From: Elusimicrobiota bacterium
Lineage (GTDB): Bacteria; Elusimicrobiota; UBA8919
Length of the DNA: 46,432 bases
Assembly (NCBI GenBank): GCA_003452965.1
Contig: DMMW01000028.1
Span: 1,661 to 48,092, forward strand
Direction: 5' to 3'
The notes beneath the pieces were generated by a model. The model was not told the DNA's origin. It worked only from the letters and a program-made list of their open reading frames with translations, and made no database searches. This document shows, in pieces, positions 41,601 to 46,432 of the stretch. Numbering within the stretch: the stretch's first letter is position 1; each line of letters starts with the position of its first letter. The position numbers were made by a program, and so were the translations under genes.

Positions 41601-41797
41601 TTTATCCATTCATTTGTATCTAAATTATATACTGAGATATCAGAAAATGTAACATAAATATTACTAAAGGGATCGGAAATAAGTTCAGTTATTAAGTTAT
41701 TATTTGCATATGTGCGTACGATACAAAAAGTAATCATTACAATAACAATTATAAAATATTTTATTCGTATAAAAACATCATTAATATTTCTAATCAT
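38678..41797 (-). CDS. Secreted LamG and sorting-domain protein
   Basis: A 1039-residue exported protein. Signal peptide at 1-31 (YFIIVIVMITFCIVRTYA); an Ig-like region near 180-280 (NPAELTAKLGDKVSYAVTIF); a LamG/concanavalin-like domain at about 300-500 (GTWHFDECSGIVAEDTSNNN, LTAEEV end); beta-rich, parallel-helix-like segments near 720-920; and a C-terminal FlgD/type-9-like sorting domain (GEVYAYPNPAKNGYQPTIHM, then VSNKASGIYLYLVRAHKDGE and KKVAIIK end). It is likely attached to or released at the cell surface. The start lies in the end of an RHS remnant. A 16-base palindrome is coded in frame at 40082-40097. Confidence 0.85.
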   Translation of the reverse strand: MIRNINDVFIRIKYFIIVIVMITFCIVRTYANNNLITELISDPFSNIYVTFSDISVYNLDTNEWIKTNANPRSVDLKVLSDSSVVDVVGVNSIKFGNYSKVRYIIQDVIGKLKNSDQQIVLEIPNNIKEINYNFTVSQDELVFLKAKFDVYNSIKNTVFGYEFVPSIIEITKEIHSFDLQINPAELTAKLGDKVSYAVTIFNKGTMEDIYKLNLISDIPSEWIGLPDTVVVPAGSTKNIIFEIDIPETFTESITYPITLQASIIYPFIYEFPVGFSSYAAKHNVSLIINESPVIDDSVGTWHFDECSGIVAEDTSNNNNGTLVNNPVRVNGIIGKALEFDGTNKYVSISDNNSLDITNAITLEAWVKSDRITQDNGPTRRIIDKGVYILAASDKAYFKIYVNCVSKSVEKSWTCSDTGVWHHLVGTYDSAGGCNNMKLYQDGVLMAQTTVTGKIDTNSSILNIGRQGPTTGRFDGIIDEVKIYNRALTAEEVVEHYQSTLSDNTPPKSQLQVVGSKYQVGNKIYISTNSKITIIAEDDLSINGVVSGVKEIYYSIDSTSTYSLYSSTPPAGGLPIYPSLGTYTIRYYAIDQSDNTEKLNTMMIVVTTVTIQDIEIKIGEPKYEAFGRTIISPKTPLTLVTEGVKTQDIEYRINSSTSSGQDGWNIYITTFTLPEGVNTIEYRNINNIKEAKVSTFTVTYISEYAAYGKWGIALYDTAQIYGDVKSYLNVKLYNESKIIGNAEGKPVNLCGCSKVTGNIIYSTVTINSNIIDLSAIESEVANNNDNFKIPLTIAGNQALVNGVLTINSNDTLTISTGTYYFNGIKLSANSKLYFKGRIRIYSKGKISIPDESEVHSNGSPNNLIIYCNTSQAVHLNGSGELQGIVYAPTSDIAVCGTNITVCNVFGKSVYMNGANKIVGVKYDGQPSQLLASSKRLAPSDVFVKGEVYAYPNPAKNGYQPTIHMECGIADYVEIYIYNIAGELVQSDKIYTQPIIKNNKYAYEYMWDVSNKASGIYLYLVRAHKDGEKTIKVLKKVAIIK

Positions 41798-41939
41798 AAT
41801 ACCTCATAATATTTACTTTAGCACCATACCTCTCTATAGCCAGTCGTTTCCCCACAGGACTATATATATATTTCTCATAACTACCACCGTGATATACAAC
41901 CTTTGTAAGACGATTCTCATAATCGTATTCGTATTGCAT
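41790..41939 (-). pseudogene. RHS cassette remnant, 49 residues
   Basis: A frame starting MQYEYDYENRL and continuing YEKYIYSPVGKRLAIERY, the same as the start of the cassette at 44913, then diverging into a short tail and TAG. Its last bases contain the ATG of the secreted LamG protein (ATGATTAG). The upstream 24 bases (41950-41973) also match those upstream of the 44913 cassette. It is a truncated cassette. Confidence 0.8.
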
Positions 41940-42053
41940 TTGTTTATTGTTCCCAATATCTAACTATCTAACTACGTCCCCACGTCCCCATCTTCACCAT
42001 GATTGTTCGGGTGTTTTAATATCATATTATCTGACTACGTCCCCATTTTCTAA

Positions 42054-42389
42054 TTAAAATTGAATTCTTCCAAATATTTTTGATAATAATATCATTAAAA
42101 ATACAAAAATAAAAAATATCCAACTATATTTAAAATCTCTATATACTTTTGAATTAAAATTCATATTCTTTTTATATTCTATTAAAGATTTTCGCACTAA
42201 AAATATCCAAATAAATATTGCAAAAATAAATAATATAACTATTGCTAATATTGAAGAATACTTAAAATAATTATTGAATATTAAGAGAATACTTAAAGCA
42301 ATTAACATTGGAATTAATAATTTCTTTTCCTTTAAAAATACTTTCCACATTATAGAATTAAACTTGACATATTCTTTAATATAATTCAT
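42054..42389 (-). CDS. Small membrane protein, putative immunity
   Basis: A 111-residue protein with three membrane spans (LLIPMLIALSILLIFNNYF, ILAIVILFIFAIFIWIFLV, SWIFFIFVFLMILL) and basic loops. Its ATG overlaps the stop of the RHS cassette in the ATGA manner. Position directly after an RHS tip and tiny size suggest it protects the cell from that tip, but there is no family match to prove it. Confidence 0.62.
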   Translation of the reverse strand: MNYIKEYVKFNSIMWKVFLKEKKLLIPMLIALSILLIFNNYFKYSSILAIVILFIFAIFIWIFLVRKSLIEYKKNMNFNSKVYRDFKYSWIFFIFVFLMILLSKIFGRIQF

Positions 42390-43492
42390 TCCTTTTTTCC
42401 TCCTTCACAATTTTTGTTTTTTTCCTCTTCTCTTTCTGTTAAGCCAACTGTTACTCCGGGAATACCAAAAGCATAACCAATTGTTGCAGATACACCAGAA
42501 AATCCTTCACTATAAAATCCTATTTCAACAGAAGCATATTTATGAATACCTAAACCAATTCTTGCAATATTTCCAACTTCAGATTTATTTACACTATATC
42601 CAACACCACCACCTATTAGAGTAGTAAAATCATAACTATGAGAAAAATCTATAGTAGTCTGACGAGAAACCGTATCTCCTTCAAAAGATACAGAATAAGT
42701 ATTACCTAATATAGTAATTCCAATATCAGTAGTAAATGACCACAACCCCTCGGGATCAATGAAGTTAATCGGATTATTCTTACAATATACATATCTATTT
42801 AATGACAAAGGATCATTTACAAAACCACGTACAATATCCCTACTTATAAACCGTCCAGTACTCGCATCATAATATCTGTTGTTCATATGATACAAACCAG
42901 ACATACCATCATTTTCAACTCCATATATTGTACCAATAAACTTATATGCATCACCTTTACCAGTACTGCTTAATATATTCCCGAAAGGTTCATAGTTATA
43001 AGTATTGTTAACATTACCATTACCATTACCATCTGTTACCATACTTACACTGCCAAGTGCATCACTGTGATAATACGACAGGGATAAGAGGTTAGCGGAT
43101 AGCGTAGAGATTTTTGCTACCAATTCATTACCAGGATTTATATAAATATACCTGTTTATAATCCCCGTCGACGTTGAGAATTCATACACATTATTACATC
43201 TCAACGCATCATATACAAAGTATCTTATATCTTCTGGCGTTGCTTCATTTGCATCATATCTCTCTATAGCCAACCTTTTCCCTACTGGACTATATATATA
43301 CTTCTCATAACTATTATTAGGATATGTAATTTTGATTATTCTATCTCTGTCATCATAAGTATTGTTGGTAGTTCTACCTAATGCATCTTTTATAATTATT
43401 AATCTACCTAATATATCATAGGTAAATTGATTTTCGTTGCCTAAAACATTTACAACTCTTATCTTATTGCCATATTGGTCATAATGATTCAT
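42386..43492 (-). CDS. Orphan RHS cassette, beta-barrel-like tip
   Basis: A 368-residue protein: YD repeats (NHYDQYGNKI, FTYDILGRL), the RHS hyperconserved core (YHSDALGSVSMVTD, GLYHMNNRYYDASTGRFISR, SLNRYVYCKNNP) and the DPEGL boundary at about residue 250, then a new tip (WSFTTDIGITILGNTYSVSF, GGGVGYSVNKSEVGNIARIG) with alternating polar/hydrophobic strands and a Glu/Lys-rich end. The tip differs from the two sister cassettes, as in polymorphic toxins. It is short because the RHS shell is missing, so it is an orphan that could be swapped onto a full-length gene by recombination in the core. Confidence 0.85.
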   Translation of the reverse strand: MNHYDQYGNKIRVVNVLGNENQFTYDILGRLIIIKDALGRTTNNTYDDRDRIIKITYPNNSYEKYIYSPVGKRLAIERYDANEATPEDIRYFVYDALRCNNVYEFSTSTGIINRYIYINPGNELVAKISTLSANLLSLSYYHSDALGSVSMVTDGNGNGNVNNTYNYEPFGNILSSTGKGDAYKFIGTIYGVENDGMSGLYHMNNRYYDASTGRFISRDIVRGFVNDPLSLNRYVYCKNNPINFIDPEGLWSFTTDIGITILGNTYSVSFEGDTVSRQTTIDFSHSYDFTTLIGGGVGYSVNKSEVGNIARIGLGIHKYASVEIGFYSEGFSGVSATIGYAFGIPGVTVGLTEREEEKNKNCEGGKKE

Positions 43493-43511
43493 ATTATTTA
43501 AATTAAAAATG

Positions 43512-43859
43512 TCAATTTTTTATAACCATATTTTTAAAATCAACATATATATAATTTTCTCCCTTTATATCAATATATTTCTCTAATATTTTATTATCTA
43601 CATTTATAACTTTTAATTTTATTTTTTTACCCTGAACATTAATTTTCGCATAACCAAATATTTTTTTAGTATCAATATCTACATGCTTTTCAAAAATGCT
43701 TTTCTTTTTACCATTTATATAAATTTCTGCATAAACAGATTTTTCATCACCACTTAATTCAAGTACTGAAAATGGAGAAACAATTTTTAAAAAAACTATA
43801 AAAAATAAAACTATTATGAACAATGTAATAATTATTCGCTTTATTATTTTCAAAGACAT
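43512..43859 (-). CDS. Single-span PEGA-like protein, putative immunity
   Basis: About 115 residues: one N-terminal membrane span (ITLFIIVLFFIVFLKIV) and a small beta domain (SVYAEIYINGKKKSIF, KINVQGKKIKLKVIN). It is homologous to the protein at 45115-45474. The ATG chosen (MSLKII) lies one base after the RHS stop and 11 bases after AAAGGAGG, a site formed by the last RHS codons (GKGGT). Membrane-tethered partner of the DUF6973-like tip is the most economic reading. Confidence 0.65.
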   Translation of the reverse strand: MSLKIIKRIIITLFIIVLFFIVFLKIVSPFSVLELSGDEKSVYAEIYINGKKKSIFEKHVDIDTKKIFGYAKINVQGKKIKLKVINVDNKILEKYIDIKGENYIYVDFKNMVIKN

Positions 43860-43860
43860 A

Positions 43861-44913
43861 TTAATACGTACCTCCTTTTCCACCACATGGTGGATTTATA
43901 GTCCTTAATTGGCCACCTTTCAATAAGTCATCTACTGTTGTAGTTGTACCAGCAGTTCGTCTACCTTCACGATTATTGTGTAAATCCATTAACAAATTTT
44001 GTATAGGTTTTTCGGATGTTAGTGTTGACCATACCGAAATAGGATCAAATAATTCGTGTCCATAACCACCAATAATTGCAATATTTAAACCTAATTTTTC
44101 AGTTACTTCTCTACTCCATTCTGCATGACGCCATGCATCTTGGGGTCCCATCCAAGAACCTTCCAACCCTGTTTCCTGAGCAGTAACTAGAATTTTTTTA
44201 TACATTTCATTTGCCTGTTTCAAGTTATTATAAAAAGTATTTACATTTTCTGTCACATACTCACTTACAACACTTAAATCACCATACCAACTCAACCCCT
44301 CGGGATCTATATACATCACAGGATTGTTTTTACAATATACATATCTATTCAAAGACAGTGGATCTGAAACATATCCCCTAACAATATCCCTACTTACAAA
44401 CCGTCCAGTACTCGCATCATAATATCTGTTGTTCATATGATACAAACCGCTCATACCATCATCTTCAACTCCATATATTGTACCAATAAACTTATATGCA
44501 TCACCTTTACCTGTACTGCTTAATATATTCCCGAAAGGTTCATAGTTATAAGTATTGTTAACATTACCGTTTGCATCTGTTATCATACTTACACTACCTA
44601 AAGCATCACTGTGATAATATGACAGGGATAAGAGGTTAGCGGATAGCGTAGAGATTTTTGCTACTAACTCATTACCTGGATTTATATAAATATACCTGTT
44701 TATAATCCCCGTCGACGTTGAGAATTCATACACATTATTACATCTCAACGCATCATATACAAAATACCGTATATCTTCTGGCGTTGCTTCATTTGCATCA
44801 TATCTCTCTATCGCCAGTCGTTTCCCTACAGGTGAATATATATACTTCTCATAACTACCACCGGGATATACAACCTTAACAAGACGATTCTCATAATCGT
44901 ATTCGTATTGCAT
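43861..44913 (-). CDS. Orphan RHS cassette, DUF6973-like tip
   Basis: A 350-residue RHS fragment starting MQYEYDYENRL, with core and DPEGL boundary as in its neighbours, then a tip (SWYGDLSVVSEYVTENV...) holding GPQDAWRHAEW and LMDLHNNREGRR. These two motifs recur in the DUF6973-type tips of RHS and other polymorphic toxins; the catalytic idea is unsettled. The tip ends PPCGGKGGTY, whose codons form the Shine-Dalgarno of the next gene. The core DNA is nearly the same as in the other two cassettes. Confidence 0.85.
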   Translation of the reverse strand: MQYEYDYENRLVKVVYPGGSYEKYIYSPVGKRLAIERYDANEATPEDIRYFVYDALRCNNVYEFSTSTGIINRYIYINPGNELVAKISTLSANLLSLSYYHSDALGSVSMITDANGNVNNTYNYEPFGNILSSTGKGDAYKFIGTIYGVEDDGMSGLYHMNNRYYDASTGRFVSRDIVRGYVSDPLSLNRYVYCKNNPVMYIDPEGLSWYGDLSVVSEYVTENVNTFYNNLKQANEMYKKILVTAQETGLEGSWMGPQDAWRHAEWSREVTEKLGLNIAIIGGYGHELFDPISVWSTLTSEKPIQNLLMDLHNNREGRRTAGTTTTVDDLLKGGQLRTINPPCGGKGGTY

Positions 44914-45114
44914 TATTTTACTATTCCCAATATCTAACTATCTAACTCCGTCCCTCTATTCCGAGTTTGTCGTATTCGTAGTTTGTCGCTTTGCCCATAT
45001 AATAATAAATAATTATCTTTTATCATTGTAATTAATTTTATTTATTCCTATAAACGTCTTTAATCTATAATGGCTTTTGATATCGTATTATCCTAACTAC
45101 ATCCTATATATTCT
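44914..45114. other. Cassette-to-cassette spacer
   Basis: Non-coding. It begins with TTCCCAATATCTAACTATCT (44924 on), repeated before the remnant at 41950. The rest is AT-rich with no clear promoter. Confidence 0.5.
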
Positions 45115-45474
45115 TTAGTATTTAATATTCATATTTTCAAAATCAATATTTATAAAATTTTCACCCATAGTTTCATACTCAATTTCCAATTTTTTATTAT
45201 TTTTATTAATAATTGTCAGTTTGTGTTTTCCTTTTTCTACTTTTATATCTGCAATTCCAAAATATTTTTTTAAATTAGGATTATAATGTGGTTTTAAAAT
45301 TCCTACTTTTTCATCATCAATATAAATCTCTGCATTAACAGATTGGTTACCTCCCGTTAAATGCAATGTTGTTTTTGGTTTATAAAAAATAATTATTAGA
45401 ATAAAAATAAAAAACAAAATGAAGAAAACCAAAAATAATCTTTTAATAGTTTTCAAAATGTTTTCTTTACCCAT
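45115..45474 (-). CDS. Single-span PEGA-like protein, putative immunity
   Basis: About 119 residues: membrane span (LFLVFFILFFIFILIIIFY) and a beta domain (SVNAEIYIDDEKVGILK, ADIKVEKGKHKLTIINK), clearly homologous to the protein at 43512-43859. The ATG (MGKENI) follows the RHS stop by one base and AAGGAGG by 11 bases, again with the ribosome site inside the RHS tail codons. As the tips upstream of both copies are alike, matched toxin-immunity pairs are likely. Confidence 0.65.
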   Translation of the reverse strand: MGKENILKTIKRLFLVFFILFFIFILIIIFYKPKTTLHLTGGNQSVNAEIYIDDEKVGILKPHYNPNLKKYFGIADIKVEKGKHKLTIINKNNKKLEIEYETMGENFINIDFENMNIKY

Positions 45475-45475
45475 A

Positions 45476-46432
45476 TCAATACGTTCCTCCTTTTCCACCA
45501 CATGGTGGATTTATAGTCCTTAATTGATTACCTTTCAATAAATCATTTGCTGTTGCAGTTGTACCGGCAATTCGTCTACCTTCACGATTATTATGTAAAT
45601 CCATTAATATATTTTGTATTGGTTTTTGATTTTCAAATGTCTCTAATATTGTTTTTAATTCATATCCATAGCTTGTTATAATTGCTATGCTTAGTCCCAA
45701 TTCTTCTGTCATTCTTCTATTCCATTCTGCGTGTCTCCATGCATCCTGTGGTCCCATCCAAGAACCACTTAATCCAATGTCAAATGCCCCTTCTCTCACT
45801 TGAATTCCTATTTCTTCTGCACGCTGAAACTTATTAATATAATTTGTTACATTTTCTGTCACATACTCACTTACAACACTTAAATCACCATACCAACTCA
45901 ACCCCTCTGGATCTATATACATCACAGGATTGTTTTTACAATATACATATCTATTTAATGACAAAGGATCATTTACAAAACCACGTACAATATCCCTACT
46001 TACAAACCGTCCAGTACTCGCATCATAATATCTGTTGTTCATATGATACAAACCGCTCATACCATCATCTTCAACTCCATAGATTGTACCAATAAACTTA
46101 TATGCATCACCTTTGCCAGTACTGTTTAATATATTACCAAACGCATCATAATTATATGTATTAACAACGCTACCGGTATTATTTGTAACTAACGAAACAC
46201 TGCCTAAAGAGTCAGAATGATAATACGACAGGGATAAGAGGTTAGCGGATAGCGTAGAGATTTTTGCTACTAACTCATTACCAGGATTTATATAAATATA
46301 CCTGTTTATAGTAGTTGTTGATGTACTAAATTCATACACATTGTTACATCTAAGAGCATCGTATATAAAATATCTTGTATCCACAGGCACCAAACCACCA
46401 GAAGCATACCTCTCTATAGCCAGTCGTTTCCC
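45476..46432 (-). CDS. RHS cassette, DUF6973-like tip (5' cut off)
   Basis: Reading frame open through the right edge; at least 319 residues are visible, beginning GKRLAIERY. RHS core (YHSDSLGSVSLVTN, YYDASTGRFVSR) and DPEGL boundary precede a tip with GPQDAWRHAEW and LMDLHNNREGRR, similar to the cassette at 43861 but divergent in the linker between. Ends PPCGGKGGTY. It may be the tail of the full-length RHS gene or another orphan; the missing 5' side decides. Confidence 0.85.
   Translation of the reverse strand, partial: GKRLAIERYASGGLVPVDTRYFIYDALRCNNVYEFSTSTTTINRYIYINPGNELVAKISTLSANLLSLSYYHSDSLGSVSLVTNNTGSVVNTYNYDAFGNILNSTGKGDAYKFIGTIYGVEDDGMSGLYHMNNRYYDASTGRFVSRDIVRGFVNDPLSLNRYVYCKNNPVMYIDPEGLSWYGDLSVVSEYVTENVTNYINKFQRAEEIGIQVREGAFDIGLSGSWMGPQDAWRHAEWNRRMTEELGLSIAIITSYGYELKTILETFENQKPIQNILMDLHNNREGRRIAGTTATANDLLKGNQLRTINPPCGGKGGTY

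Noticed and set aside
45844..46095. His/Tyr-rich plus-strand frame
   Set aside because: A shadow of the conserved RHS core read backwards; the same pattern occurs opposite the other cassettes.

Overview
The window is AT-rich, gene-dense bacterial DNA. Lipoprotein signals, a BamD/YbgF-like TPR lipoprotein, a secreted protein with a C-terminal sorting-type domain, RHS proteins and many AT-rich two-component genes point to a Gram-negative, probably uncultivated lineage, perhaps near Elusimicrobiota/Omnitrophota. That placement is a guess from style, not from a marker gene. Nearly all genes are on the minus strand, so transcription runs from high to low coordinates.

Left part (1-7200): an LPP20-like lipoprotein, three tRNA genes (Met-CAT, initiator fMet, Glu-CTC), hisS followed by two GAF-PAS proteins without an output domain, a nitroreductase-Crp/Fnr operon, and a divergent stand-alone cyclic-nucleotide-binding protein whose promoter implies a leaderless mRNA. 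Beside tRNA-Glu lies a seamless modular repeat array with the order A-B-B-C-A-C.

Centre-left (7036-21872): a large signalling locus. In transcription order it holds a CheY-like regulator, a soluble histidine kinase, a double-receiver protein, another CheY-like protein, a membrane TPR/HEAT protein, four long coiled-coil proteins, two receiver-HD-GYP proteins (one with its catalytic HD changed to HN), a PilZ domain fused to an alpha-oxoamine synthase, and a 7TM-GAF histidine kinase. c-di-GMP turnover (HD-GYP) and sensing (PilZ) sit beside an enzyme of the family that makes sphingoid bases or alpha-hydroxyketone signals, followed at 10 bp by a membrane kinase. This is the best candidate for an undescribed system.

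Centre-right (22061-37308): a defence-type island. It contains rmuC, a type I restriction-modification operon (hsdM, hsdS, hsdR) loaded with an AlbA_2/ATPase regulator, a PD-(D/E)XK-like protein, a HEPN-like protein and a Fic protein, then a UvrD-like helicase with a RecB/Cas4-type nuclease. Two degenerate copies of the hsdR 5' end lie on either side of a repeat-rich gap between the HEPN gene and fic, which records stepwise cargo gain.

Right part (37446-46432): a TPR lipoprotein, a VanZ-like protein, a 1039-residue LamG-containing secreted protein, and a run of orphan RHS C-terminal cassettes. Each cassette has the same RHS core and a variable tip, and is followed by a small membrane protein that looks like its immunity partner. 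The full-length RHS gene probably lies beyond the right edge.
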